Source of the DNA: Halictus rubicundus
Lineage: Eukaryota > Arthropoda > Insecta > Hymenoptera > Halictidae
DNA length: 64,000 bases
Assembly (NCBI RefSeq): GCF_050948215.1
Contig: NW_027488593.1
Span: 496,001 to 560,000, forward strand
Reading direction: 5' to 3'
This document shows positions 1 to 10,659 of this stretch, piece by piece. Position numbers and translations under genes: made by a program. Every line of letters begins with the position of its first letter. Position 1 is the first letter of the stretch. The notes beneath the pieces were generated by a model. It was not told where the DNA came from, ran no database searches, and saw only the letters and a program-made list of their open reading frames with translations.

Positions 1-921
1 CATGAAGAAACTAAGTTTTCTCCGCATGAATTAGTTTATGGAAAAATTGCTCGTGAACCAACCAGCAGTGATCCAGTAAAAGAAAACCTAGAACCCACAT
101 ATGCGGATTACTTCCGAGATTTGCATATGACCATTAAGGAATTACAACTGTCGGCATCTAAAAATCTGAACGCCGCTAAAGCAAAATCGGAATACTACTA
201 TGATTAGTGTTCAGATTTGAACATCGCGCCGGTTTGGCGGATCAGCCGTCGCGAACGTAAGGACGCGATTCGTCGACTCGGCCGAGTCCGCGACTTCGCA
301 ATTCGCGATTCCCGTGCGAGCGCACACACGCGTGCCAATTAATTACGCCGGCGATCCCGTCCCCCAAGACGAGGCAAGACGAACGTCGGCCCGTTACGCG
401 TTCGTCTCGCTCTCATTTCCGTCTCTGTCGTTCTTGAGAAGCCACGTGCGACCAATTTTCCTTAGTTTTGCCTTGCGCCACGCACGTGGACCGATTTTTG
501 TATTGCGAAGGTTCATTAAACCCACCAGCTATTTTGACGGACTTTATTGTCAACCGTAGAATTACATACGTTCACGGGAAGTGCGCGACCGCGTGACTTA
601 GAATAAAGACACGACCACACCACGTGTTCACTTATCAGACGGCTAGTTTCCTTTCCGTTCGACCAACCGCGATCCGAAATCCCCCATTTTGGGATAGACC
701 CAGCCACGAACAATTAGAAAATTAACCCACAAAACTTCAAGGTAACGGATCTCGTATATTTGTTAAAGGAACCGGTGAAAGGCAAATTCAGCGATCAGTA
801 TACTGGACCTCACAAAGTTATAGAAATGCTACCTAATCAAAATGTAAAGATTCTAATCAAAGGAAATCCTTGTACGCTACACATAAATATACTAAAATTA
901 GCACACCGTAGACCCGACTAA
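1..921 (+). pseudogene. pol: Retroelement integrase C-terminal region, split by a solo LTR
   Basis: Two segments of one frame: 1-204 and about 718-921. The first has the conserved block after the integrase core (FSPHELVYGK) followed by a lysine-rich helix ending in YYYD. The second has the C-terminal beta-barrel-like block of gypsy-type integrases (GPHKV, then a HINILKLAH tail) and stops at 919-921. Between them lies a 505-bp LTR flanked by the duplicated pentamer ATTAG. The host copy already has TAG at the junction, so an in-frame stop remains even without the insertion. Integrase would join element DNA to the chromosome, but this piece lacks the catalytic core, which lies upstream of the window. 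Dead fragment; the family call is firm, the clade less so. Confidence 0.75.
208..712 (+). mobile_element. Solo LTR, 505 bp (BEL/Pao-like termini), TSD ATTAG
   Basis: Begins TGTTC and ends GAACA, flanked on both sides by ATTAG (203-207 and 713-717). An AATAAA lies at about 602-607, giving a + orientation. The start resembles that of the BEL/Pao LTR at 35286 (TGTTC, then a GATT.GAAC motif), so it is probably a BEL/Pao solo LTR left by recombination between two LTRs. The frames seen inside it are not genes. Confidence 0.8.
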
Positions 922-965
922 CGATACGATACGACGGAAGACGACAGGACAGACGATGACAAACC

Positions 966-1391
966 ATGCCCATTCCAAGGCCAAGTTACCGCCCAGAAGA
1001 GGAAGAACTGGAAGAGTTTTACGGGCCAATAGACGGGGTGGTGCCAACCGACTACCCCGAAACATACCGGAACTTGCTAAATCTGCATTGCGTGGTCGTA
1101 CCGTTGCAAGAGCCGTCATACATCTACCATCAGCATACGCTGTGTAGGACCTGCTATGGCCGCCTAACGCAGCGGGAGCAGTGGTATTACGAACAAGGCG
1201 GCTGGCACATTATGTGCCAGCTAGACACGGCCCGGTCATTCGCAAGATGCCGAGACTGCGGCCTACAACTAGGAAGAGTCCGCCAGGCATACGACTGTAC
1301 GGAGTGCATAGAGGAGCACTTCGAGATGAATGCAGACGAGCGGTGGTTAATTCATACGGGCTACGCCCAGGAAGTGATCACCCGATGGTGA
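966..1391 (+). CDS. Small Cys-rich protein of the env retroelement, 141 aa
   Basis: An open frame between the integrase stop (921) and env (1882), starting at ATG 966. It has an acidic N-terminus and paired cysteines (CRTC, CRDC, CTEC, plus a single Cys in MCQL) that could bind one or two zinc ions. No signal peptide or membrane segment is visible. I do not recognise the family. Its position in the 3' half of a retroelement suggests an accessory protein, but it could be an old exon of env or a captured gene. It is intact, while the integrase and env around it are broken, which makes it worth testing for purifying selection. The function is unknown; a zinc-binding accessory role is inference. 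Confidence 0.5.
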   Translation: MPIPRPSYRPEEEELEEFYGPIDGVVPTDYPETYRNLLNLHCVVVPLQEPSYIYHQHTLCRTCYGRLTQREQWYYEQGGWHIMCQLDTARSFARCRDCGLQLGRVRQAYDCTECIEEHFEMNADERWLIHTGYAQEVITRW

Positions 1392-1881
1392 CAAGGACAC
1401 CCACCACCATATATACATTTTCTTCAACGTAGTATATTATCTAACATACACATACCTCATGAAATAAACACTCATACATACCCATACAAATGCGTAAAAA
1501 AATAATTACCCCAATAAAAATCATAGGACATTCCTTTTGCTAGAAGGATACTGCTGCAACAATATGAGAAGCATGCTAATCCATCGGACCATGGCCCTAT
1601 CTAAATAAAAATATCTAAAATTTCATAGCAGAATGTTTCTACCACTATTGTCACAACTAACACACCGATAGTATTATTCATAGAAATAACTAAGCGAAGA
1701 ACCTTACTCCAAACTAACGGATGCAAAATAGATAACAAGATGAAATGCTTCTTCACTCACATAATAATTCAGAATACCTTCAACAGGCACTCTTTCGTTA
1801 TTATCATGCTAATTCCTATAACTCTACTATAACAACTTAAAAGATAACGCGATAATCATTTGTATAAGCATTAGAAGAACG
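1392..1881. other. AT-rich spacer between small Cys-rich frame and env
   Basis: About 490 bp of AT-rich sequence with no open frame that I can support and no repeat. A 5' exon of env or a splice acceptor could be expected here, but I see no convincing one. Confidence 0.4.
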
Positions 1882-2611
1882 ATGCGTTTGCTTACAGAAA
1901 ATGTTTTAAACGTGACTACCTTATCTCTCAAGACCGTTGACGACTGTAACATTGACCACGTCGCTACAAGGGCGGAAGAATTCTACATTCAGCCACTACA
2001 GCTATCAGATTACAGTTACGCGGACATCATCCAATGCAAGGTCGTAATATCTAGAACAGTCAGCTACTGCGGTATGCATTCTCATATATCGGCAGTACAA
2101 AACGGGATAAGCGAATATTTAGAACTGATAACAGAAGAAGAGTGCAGAAGAATGCACCTGTACGGCACTATGTCCGTGGGAAGAAACACATATCTCAGCG
2201 GTTTAAAGGTCAACTCCGCGGTAACCAGGCCCTTCACGTTAGCAGGAGAACTAAACAGCAATGGCAAATGCCAAGGAGTCCAATTCTCAGACCCATATGG
2301 ATCTTGGGATAAAGTCATCGTACAGACCGTAGCAACGATAACATTACGAACAGCTTCTCTACCTGTACAATTAGAAGCAAACAAGATAATGTTAAAATCG
2401 GGAACCATATGCATTTTCCAAAGCGGAACCTGCTTAGATGACGACGACGGGTACACTTACTGGAAGCCTTAACCAAAATTCACTTGTAAATTCGAACAAT
2501 ACGATGTCCTGTATGAGGGATTGGCATCAAGACTTACAGACAGTATGAACCAAGAAGAATTCCCATCAGTATTCGCTTTAACCGAAGGAGAAATAACCCA
2601 GTAAGCAAAAT
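1882..2611 (+). pseudogene. env: Env-type glycoprotein, N-terminal half
   Basis: An open frame from ATG 1882 to TAA 2470-2472. The same frame continues with related-looking residues to about 2600 through further stops. Cysteines recur at spacings expected of a disulfide-rich ectodomain: DDCNID, then IQCKVV, SYCGMHSHIS, EEECRR, NGKCQG, TICIF and SGTC. The CGMHSH motif and overall Cys layout resemble the chuvirus-like glycoproteins found in several arthropod retroelements; that is recalled family knowledge and needs a profile search. No signal peptide is visible at this ATG, so an upstream exon is probably missing. The gene is interrupted at about 2612 by a DNA transposon, and its other half resumes before 11019. 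It is an old, non-functional copy: premature stops plus an insertion of over 8 kb. Confidence 0.65.
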
Positions 2612-2830
2612 GCTTTGAATCTGCCACTAAAATTTGACTTGGAAGTGTCTCTGACATCTATCTGCCTCCGCATTACCATATGTATTCCAGTAGAAAGTCT
2701 GCCACGCCATATTCGTGCCAAACTTTCGCTTCGAACAGCCTTCGTTATAGAGGGCAGGTCCGTCGCAATAAGAACGGGGTAACCTTGTTCTGAAAGTAAA
2801 TATCGGGAAAAATCGGAATAAACGACGAGA
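2612..2830 (+). repeat. Left inverted repeat of the CACTA-like transposon
   Basis: The best-conserved block is at about 2743-2815 (AGAGGGCAGGTCCGTCGCA, then AACCTTGTTCT and AGTAAATATCGG). It matches the reverse complement of about 10665-10740 with a few substitutions. Weaker similarity reaches outward to about 2612 (CACT.AAATTTG). Confidence 0.6.
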
Positions 2831-3712
2831 GGGAAAATTTAATTTACAAACGTATTTATTTTAATCTTAATCTATTTTAATTTTACATATATTTGTATTA
2901 TATTATTTATTTGTTTCATATTTATAATCTTAAGAAAGAATACGAATAGACAATAAAATTAAAAAAATGAACTGTACAAGTTACATGAAGGAAATAAAAA
3001 TGATATAAAATTCAATTATCATAACAAAACTGTTATAAAATAAAAAAAAAATATTCAAATCTTAAAATAATGGAAATAAAACCCTCGAATGGAAAATAAG
3101 GTGTAGGGATGCTTAAGAAGAGTTCATTAACAATATATTTATTTATTTATTTTTGCTATGCTTCCTCTCATCAGCGGACACGGACAGCACACCACTCTTG
3201 AAGTTTCTCCTTCCTACAAACAAAAAGGGCCTTACATTAGAACGTGATATGGATATGTGTTCTGTTCTCATTGTACAATCGATATATTTCGAAGAAAAAA
3301 AAATTTTTTTAATTCTCGGATAATGTATATACTCACTTTGCCATTTCCACTTATGAGATGAAATGTCTTCAATTATAACTACACAGCACAGTGCAGACAG
3401 GATCTCGAAGTAAATACAGATGATAGATGATAGGCATCCAACCAAGCCTGTGATCCTAACTGTTCATGTTCTGTTATTAAGAATATAATATCCTTTTGTT
3501 TACCTTTAGTTCTTGGAATGGATATATTAATGAAAAATTATGTATGCAGACATCTAATTGAAGCTGATTTACTTTAGCTGCTAGCCAAGGATACAGCATT
3601 GTATCCTTACATTGAATGTAAATTACTTTCGGTGGTAATCCTGGTAGTAAAGCATTCTCGGAAAAATAGGTATCTGAAATAATTAAAAATATTTGTGTGT
3701 ACTATATAAAGT
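2831..3712. other. AT-rich transposon interior, no gene seen
   Basis: Long A/T runs. A 100-codon minus-strand frame lies at 3143-3445 and a short + frame near 3480-3570, neither with a recognisable domain. A TATATAAA at 3703-3710 lies directly beside the LTR that follows, but no transcript can be inferred. Confidence 0.3.
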
Positions 3713-5104
3713 TGCAACGAGACACATACGTCTCGTTGCCGTCGAGTTTTCGACCAGGCCCGCGCCAATCAGCCGCGAGAACCAGCCGCGAATCCGGCCC
3801 GGGCGCGGACCAATCGACATGTGCCGAAGATTCGCGAACGAGCACACGAGGTCCGCGCTCGGGCTATAAAGATCGCGACGAAACCACCCGAGAGCGGAGT
3901 TGGTCTGGAGCAGCTCTCAGGCGAACACCCGAGCCCAGGTCCTCTCGCAGCCGCGCAGAATCGTGCCAGCCTCGGTATACTACCGGACGAACACGCCGAA
4001 GCGCTGGGACCGGCCGAGGCGTACGTGGGTTTACGTCCCATACGCCAAAACCGAGACCGCGAGTAGGTTCTGGGAGGCAGTCGATCGACGGCCTGCTCTT
4101 TTTAGAGCACCGTAGTTTCGACACTCCGGTCCGTCCTCCCCACTCCTCGGACCTGTTCCCGCATCCCGCGCTCCTGACCGGAGATTCCGCGCCTCGCTCC
4201 AGGAGTCTAGTCTCCTCGCAGCAGCGTGCGGAGTTCGCCTCGCGGTATACTACCGGGGATGAGCGACCTCGCCGGTCTCGAGCCGTAGGCGCGAGGTTTA
4301 CGTCTACGTCTACGTACTCGAGCCGCGGCCGCGCGGGGACGACAAACGGGGCGTTCCGCGAATCCCGCGAATCCTCTCGGCGCCCCGCGAGCCCAGCCGA
4401 CGCAGGAAACGTCGCCAATCCACCATCATTTGCTGGGCCGCGGCCGTTCCGATCTCCTCGCCGAGGCGACCGCGCGACGGGAATCGTGGGGATTCGGGAC
4501 CGCGCCGAGAATACCCGATCGTCGGGCCGACGTTGAGCGAACCCGGCTCGCCCCGCGCTCTCCGCGCCACCGTACCGCGTACCGGACCGAAAATTGCTCC
4601 GTTTTCTGCCGCCGTCCACCGGCGGACGGCGCCCGCCGCGAAATCCGGGAACCCACCGCGAGGTTCAAACCGGATCCGTCGATACGGAGCCCCGCCGCTC
4701 CCGCGAAGAGTTAATTAGTTATAGAGAACCGACCGTTCGGTTCGGGGCTAATAAATAGGTTGTTAATTATGCTATTAATTAAGATAAGGGGTTCACGGGG
4801 GCGTAGGTTAAGCGTTCGTTACGCATCGAGCGTCCACCGTACATTTTATTTTCGTTTCTGTACACTAGGCCGGTCCAGAGACGGGCCAGATCATCGGACC
4901 GATCCGGGCCGGGGCCACCGGTAATCTGGAAATCGGCCAAACCGCCGTGGATGCAATAAATTCTGTTTAGTTTTATTATTTCAACCAGGTGTCTCATTTA
5001 ACTACCTGTCCACCCCCCTCCCCAAAGAACCCTGGCCGCTGAGCCAATCCGGGGAGGGCTTACCCGTCTCGCTACGCATCCCGAGCGAGACGCGTACCGT
5101 TACA
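3713..5104 (+). mobile_element. Solo LTR, 1392 bp, GC-rich, TSD AAGT
   Basis: Starts TGCAACGAGAC and ends ACCGTTACA; flanked by AAGT at 3709-3712 and 5105-5108. The ends resemble those of the LTR at 43818-44878 read on its minus strand (TGCGACGA ... CCGTTACA), so both probably belong to one family. AATAAA occurs near 4751 and near 4951 in + orientation. A perfect 9-bp hairpin (CAACGAGAC / GTCTCGTTG) sits at its start. The overlapping long frames on both strands (up to 279 codons) have no domain and reflect GC richness. Confidence 0.75.
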
Positions 5105-5280
5105 AAGTTTAGAGTACTAAAATAATACTATACAATACTGCACGGAAGATATTATTGATTATAACATAAAGTTATTTGTTTTCCATGCGTATCTTATTTC
5201 TCTCATATCTATATATAATAACATTACAATTTATCATAACACGAGAAATATGTAATGTACGATGTGCAACTTGGAATAAA
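5105..5280. other. Short AT-rich stretch downstream of the transposase pseudogene
   Basis: Begins with the second AAGT of the LTR target duplication. No feature beyond that. Confidence 0.3.
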
Positions 5281-7358
5281 TTATACTGTTTCAAAATGAA
5301 CCAGCACAGCGATAACCCACTGGGACATTCCCAATATGTTATCGTCTTCTTCATCCGTCGACGATTCGTTGGAAACGTTCATGGCCTCCAATGGCATTCG
5401 GTAACATTTTGCCCTAACATCTTCCTGGCTAACATATGTTATTTCAGTGCTCAAAGTGTTGCATTTAAAAATTTCTAATGCTGGAGATAACAAGGCGATA
5501 TCATAGAATGCATCAACTTGTAGAAATCTATGTACACCTAAGCGAAAAGAATTTTCATGGGGACTAATAGATGAAATTATACAAACTGTACCATCGTGTA
5601 AAATGCAGCAATTATCGCGCTCATCTGTGCCAAGCAATAAGCTGTGAATTTGAAGTTTGCGGTAAGAAATAGCACCACTACTATTATGAAACATCATAGA
5701 TGCCTGAATGGTGGTTGAAGAATCACCACCTCCCTTATTACTAGCATGATGTTCTATCTCTCTCATTCTATTAGAAAATTGTTGAAGGGGTTGTCCTGGC
5801 TTTCTGCATTATTTTCTAAAAATGGACATGTTGCTTTCATACGGGAAAGCAGAAAATGAATCTAATGTACCAAAACGTCTGACGTCATCCGCCAAGTGGA
5901 GAAGACCGTGGACATTATAAGAATTAAAAGTTGGGCCATAGAACTTTTCACAACGACGAACAAATAGTTGCAAAGCTCCTTCTGCAAACTTTAAATATTT
6001 GCTAACAAAAACCTGTGAAACCATTATTCTTATGGCACTGTGCAGAAACAAGAAGTGTCGATATACATTATCCTTCAGTACTCCATAGGTGACAACTGGA
6101 CCAGTATACAAAAGAAATTGCCGAAATTCTGTTGCTTTAAATTTGCAAAATAAATCTATTGATCTAGGACGCCTTGCAAACTCGGATGGACAATATTTAT
6201 TGATCCTTCTCATTCTCTCTGTGATTGTGAAAATTTGTCGAGAAGATAATTTTGAAAATGGGGAACATTTGCCACACACCCAGGCAGATAACAACTTTTT
6301 AGTGACACCTAGACATACGAGATGCATATACTCGAATGGCACCTGTGATACTATTCCTATTGGCATCAAAGCTACTGGACTTTGACCATCTTTATGATGA
6401 TCCTCATCGGAACACCTGGTATATTCTTCATCACTTCGTAAAGGATGTGTAATACCATTGAAAACCTGACGACCTCTTTCCTGTGTACCACAAACTTTGC
6501 ACTTGGAACAAGGTCGATGAGACATATGGCCTCTGTGATGAAGTATAAAGGCTCGAGCTGGTGCATCAGCAATAAAACACCTTAATACGACTGGAATTTT
6601 TTTCTCGTGAAACGTAATGCCTCCATTTGACATTATCAAGTTTATGTCAGAGACAAATTTTTGAAGATAACTGTTACAATCCTTGGGTTTTTGGGTGCCT
6701 TTATAAATCCCTACTACAATGGGTTTGCTATTTAAGATATTTACAATTCTGACTTGAATAGGCCAAATTTGAATTGTATTGGAATTATCTAAACTACATC
6801 CGTCCACATGAAAATCCAATTGCAACTCTCCAGGAATTACTGGAGAACATTGCGATAACTGTTTAACTATTTTCAACTCTACATCAAAATGAACATACTC
6901 TCCTGGTTCTACCACAGAGGTGACCACACTGGTACAAGGTGTACCAATGAGCGTTCTTATATCTTTCGGCAAACTAGAAGAACACGAATGGGTACGTAGA
7001 AGAGATAAGATGTTGTTTCCCTGAGTGTGAGGGAGAAATGATACTTCTGAAACAGTACCAGCGGACTCCCAAACCACATCATCGCATGAAGAGGTAGAAG
7101 AGGTAGATCATGCGTGAATGAAGATGTGGTGGGAATATTAAGCAGACTTTCATTATTATTATTACTGACAGGCACGGATAAAGAAGACGTGCTGGGAATG
7201 TCCTGCAGATTATCAACATTAGGGGGACTTTGTAATTCATTGTCACGTGAATACTTCCTCAAATTTAAGGTTATGTCGCGCCGAATATTTCGTTTCTGCC
7301 TAGGGCTTAATTGATTATACGGTTTTCGCGAAACCGACTTCTTCAAAACTCGATCCAT
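5281..7358 (-). pseudogene. CACTA/EnSpm-like transposase, broken
   Basis: Read on the minus strand from ATG 7358 (MDRVLKKSV) to a stop at 5281. Upstream sequence looks like an intron ending in TTCTTTATTCAG. A frameshift lies at about 7085-7110 after a Ser/Thr-rich stretch, and one in-frame TAA lies near 5806-5808. Between them, motifs appear in the order expected of animal EnSpm-type transposases: FHVDGCSL with WPIQVRI, VGIYKGTQKP, FIADAPARAF followed by HRPCSKCKVCG (a Cys pair region), FEYMHLVCLGV, FKATEFRQFLLYTG, and a DUF4218-like HGLLHLADDVRRFG with AFPYESNM. The Asp residues in DGCS and in DAPAR are candidate catalytic residues. The enzyme would cut at the element ends. With a frameshift plus a stop, this copy is inactive. 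The superfamily name is from memory and could be corrected by a profile search. Confidence 0.65.
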
Positions 7359-7819
7359 GGGTGTAAAAGAAAACTGAATAAAGAATATACAAAATATATA
7401 ATAATTTGTTACGTATATTGGTAACAATACCACGTGGCAATACTTATCTGGCGTTTTCTCTGCTTCTATCCTTCCTTCCTTCGAATCCACTGCTCATCCA
7501 GTATTCACTGCTTTAGAGTTAATTCACGAACTTAATAATTAGTAATTAACTAACAAAGGAATCACTAATCAAACAAGACGGAATCAGTGCGCGTGTCGAA
7601 ACACTGACACCTTCGTCGTGAGAGGTGTTGTTCCCGGTCTGGTGTCGCAAACTGCACTGCGCATGATCACGTAACGCGCAACACCTAACATACGCGCATC
7701 ATAAATTAAAAGTTATAGATATTATAGCGTTAAAAGAAATTAATGAATTAAAATTAAAAATTAAGAATTAAATTAATTAAATTAATAATGTGTGCATTAA
7801 TATTTACGCGTATTATTGT
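7359..7819. other. Intergenic part of the two-gene transposon
   Basis: Contains a probable intron and 5' exon of the transposase (about 7380-7490, minus strand) and AT-rich sequence. A bidirectional promoter serving both transposon genes would be expected between here and 8700. No clear TATA box was identified. Confidence 0.3.
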
Positions 7820-8616
7820 TGTTTGGCGTCGACCGAAGGTCGGAGTCGCCGGGGGGCCGGGACCACTCAGACATGAGCGCGCGAGGAGGCAAGGAGAGAC
7901 GGGAGAATCAAACCTTTCCTTTTTCGGAAAAAATTGCACTTTATTCGGTGGGTTCTGGTCGTACGACGCACGAGGTGCGAGGCACTCGCGAGCGCGAGAG
8001 AGAACGCGCGAACGAGAGTCGCGAGTCGGCGAACGGACGGAGATCTTGCGTGTGCAAACTTCTGCCGTCGGATCGCGAAGAGGAAATCTTGAGCGGCACG
8101 AAACGCGTGCCGCCGCGAGACGGAAATCTTCTACGCGGACGCCGGAAATCTTGACGCGAAGCAGAGTGCACGTAACGCGGCGCGGGAGATCGCGAGAATA
8201 TTGCTACCGAATAATGCGAAATCGCGAGAGTCTCAGAGCGCGAGAGATGAGAATCTCTACTTATCGAGACGAGAGCGGACAGATGAGCAAACGTGTAGAG
8301 CGATACCTTGTGATTGACTGAGCGTTCAGAACGTTAAGAGAGCGAGAAGGCATACGCAGGTGCCTTAAATAACAAAGACCGTCGAATGTGGAGAACCGTG
8401 ATTGGAGCTCGCACATCGGACGATCCTTGTTTGTCTCAATTTGAAGTATTCAAGCTGTGAAATTCGGCCAATGAGAATTGAAACGGTTGCTACGCGATAT
8501 CGAGGAACGGCGACACGCGCTCTTGCCGCGTGTTGACATACGCGACAAAAACCGTATGAAATAGCGGTCGCCAGTTAGACAATAGGCACCGAATTCCACA
8601 GCTTGAATCCTGAACA
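7820..8616 (-). mobile_element. Solo LTR, 797 bp, BEL/Pao-like, TSD ATTGT
   Basis: Starts TGTTTGGCGTCG and ends CTGAACA, with ATTGT at 7815-7819 and 8617-8621. About 35 bp inside the left end it carries the block CCGGGACCACTCAGA. The same block lies in the BEL/Pao LTRs at 45181 and 51129, which also start TGTTT and end TGAACA. The minus orientation is taken from those LTRs. It sits just upstream of the DUF4806-like gene, so it may have displaced that gene's promoter. Confidence 0.8.
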
Positions 8617-8761
8617 ATTGTGTTATATCCTTAAGGGCATGCGCACAGTTGGCGCGAAATATGAATGTCATTTGTTTTAAAACGACCGCACGCAGAAAAA
8701 TGAAAATCGCTACGGTTATTCGCTATCGTGCATTCGTGAATGCAACATTCCGAAAGCAGCA

Positions 8762-9878
8762 ATGGAAGGCATTTCAAAGACAATGGAATCGGTAAGTTTC
8801 AGTCTCCTCTATGATATAATTAATCTAAAATATTATATACTTTATCGGTATATCATTATATTATTTTTGATATGTTTTTGAGATTCGAGACCGTCGACTA
8901 GGGAGGACGATTCATAAACCGGCGAGGTACCAAACCACCTCGTCGGAAGAGGCACCACAGCGACGGAAACGCCGCATCATTAGGTCGCCTACTCCCGTTG
9001 GCTCCGATGAGGAGCTACTACAGCTTCTAGAAGCAAATTCGCCAGAACAACGGGGAACAACGGGGGGATTGCTTTCCAATCCCTCACATGCACCCGTAAC
9101 ACCTATACCTTCATCAACCTCCCCGATAGATTTATCCGCATCCTCATCCTATGTACAAAAACCTCCTATACCACCACCTACCCCATCCTATACCATGCAT
9201 CCCCCCGGAGAACTCACTATCTGGCATTACAATGACCTAGTAAAAAGGATGGACCACATGAACCAAAAAATAGATAAGTATGTAATTTAACAAATTGAAA
9301 TTACAGTAGTATGATAGCAATACTTAATAAGAATTAACAAAATTTACTTTTTCTTTGTAGACTACTAAGCAGGAAGGATAGACCAAGGCATTATGGGCGA
9401 AAGCCGGATTGTCTACCTCTTCAAACGAGGGAAGATGTAGACAATTTTGAAAACTGCTCAGACGAGCAGTACAATAATGTGGTAAGTGTATGCATTTATT
9501 CCACTGCTATGTGCGCGCGCACGTGTGAGTGTATATATTAATGATATATTATTTTTTAGGTTGACTACTTTGCCTATTTGGGTGGCCCTAATTTAAAAGA
9601 GGCACTGAGTTTAGAGAGGCTGTCACAGACAGCCTCTTACAATTTTATACGTAGTTTGGCAAGGAGAGCCGCCAACCATTGTATCTCACAAAGATTGTGC
9701 GGGCCCTTTTCGGTAAGAATTATTTATTACTTAATACATTACATAAATACTTTAATACATTACATTAATATGACCGTATAATAATCTTTGTAAATTAATG
9801 TTGCAGATGCAGCTTGCGAAAGCAGAGCTTTTGCTGAAAGAGCTTTTGAATCCTGAAATTCGAGGCGAGTGGTGCTGA
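8762..9878 (+). CDS. DUF4806-like protein encoded by the CACTA-like transposon, five exons
   Basis: Exons by consensus splice sites: up to 8791 (donor GGTAAGT), 8883-9277 (acceptor TTTTTGAG, donor GTATGT), 9361-9481 (acceptor TTCTTTGTAG, donor GTAAGT), 9560-9712 (acceptor ATTTTTTAG, donor GTAAGA), 9807-9878 (acceptor GTTGCAG, stop TGA). Phases agree throughout and give 256 aa from ATG 8762; the first exon may start further upstream. The N-terminal half is low-complexity, with a basic RRKRR run and Pro/Ser-rich stretches. The C-terminal half matches what I recall of DUF4806: CLPLQTREDVDNFE, then DYFAYLGGPNLKEAL, then a helical SLARRAANH segment and a Lys/Leu-rich end. The function is unknown; such genes often accompany CACTA-like transposases in arthropods (recalled). 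The last residues may come from the inserted LINE, so the C-terminus may be truncated. Unlike the transposase, it has no internal stop. Confidence 0.65.
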
Positions 9879-10168
9879 AAGCGAGGAAAGAAAGGGTCCG
9901 GCACAAGAAACCGACCAACAGTATGAGACCACCCAATCCCTGGGAGCAGGGACAACAGCAGTAACCGGGGGCGCAAGTGGAGGGAGGAGTTTTAGTGGGT
10001 AAACCCTCACCATCACATTGCCCCTCTGAAAGGGGGGGGGGGGGGCGATCGCTTGGGGAGTCCCACACTTTCTCGGGATTGGAATGGCCCCGAGAAGTTG
10101 TGCGTAAAACATTCAACCTCCCTCCACTTTAAATAATAAAAATAAAAAATAAAAAAAAGCACCAAACA
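9863..10168 (+). mobile_element. 3' end of an R1-type LINE with A-rich tail
   Basis: A frame with a basic C-terminus (KARKERVRHKKP) ends at a TAA near 9961. It is followed by a 3' UTR with the GTTTTAGTGGGTAAACCCTC type motif seen in R1-clade elements (recalled), a G-run of about 14 (10029-10042), and a tail of AAATAATAAAAATAAAAAAT type ending near 10168. It is 5' truncated just inside the DUF4806-like last exon. A short flanking duplication was not found. Confidence 0.5.
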
Positions 10169-10419
10169 GCACTTTTCAGTGCTCCAAACAGCACTATTTA
10201 GTGCTAATTTAAAATTATATTGTAGTATCCTAATTGTAAGAGTTCAAAAATAAATTCAATTTAAATAAAAAATTAATAGATATTAAAAATATTCCGGCAT
10301 CCCTTTCCAAATCCTTCTTTCAATCTTCTTCGAATCCACTTCCTCTCGCACGCACACTCTTCGCGCTCTTTTCTCTCGCTCTCGCACACTCCTCGTGCTC
10401 TCTCTGTCTCGCACACTCT

Positions 10420-10422
<3 letters not shown>
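10169..10422. other. AT-rich segment with a small tandem hairpin unit
   Basis: Two tandem copies of a ~22-bp unit, each able to pair CAGCACT with AGTGCT, at about 10170-10215. The rest is AT-rich with no feature. Confidence 0.35.
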
Positions 10423-10476
<54 letters not shown>

Positions 10477-10492
10477 CGCACAGTCTTCGCGC

Positions 10493-10528
<36 letters not shown>
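10423..10528. repeat. (CT)n microsatellite
   Basis: Two long dinucleotide runs (about 10423-10472 and 10496-10523) separated by a CGCACGCACAGTCTTCGCG spacer. Frames through it give Arg-Glu or Leu-Ser repeats and are not genes. Confidence 0.95.
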
Positions 10529-10530
<2 letters not shown>

Positions 10531-10659
10531 ACGTACGATCTTCGCCTTCCACTACACGGCACTTTGTCTTTCACGACACATTGTGGTGTTTACGCATCAC
10601 TTTATCTTTATTACGCATTGAAACTTAAATAAAATACCTTTTCCCACCCTAAACAGGAA

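Noticed and set aside
3143..3445. 100-codon minus-strand frame in the CACTA-like transposon
   Set aside because: Low-complexity, AT-rich, no domain; partly crosses a run of A/T. Could be an exon remnant but not supportable.
3480..3570. Short + frame with an LVLGMDIL-like stretch resembling a retroviral protease flap region
   Set aside because: Too short, no active-site DSG or DTG nearby, and no neighbouring gag or pol.
3697..4720. Overlapping frames up to 279 codons on both strands
   Set aside because: They lie in a GC-rich solo LTR, overlap in four frames, and have Arg/Ser/Pro-rich composition without motifs.
10283..10628. Arg-Glu and Leu-Ser repeat frames
   Set aside because: Products of the (CT)n microsatellite.
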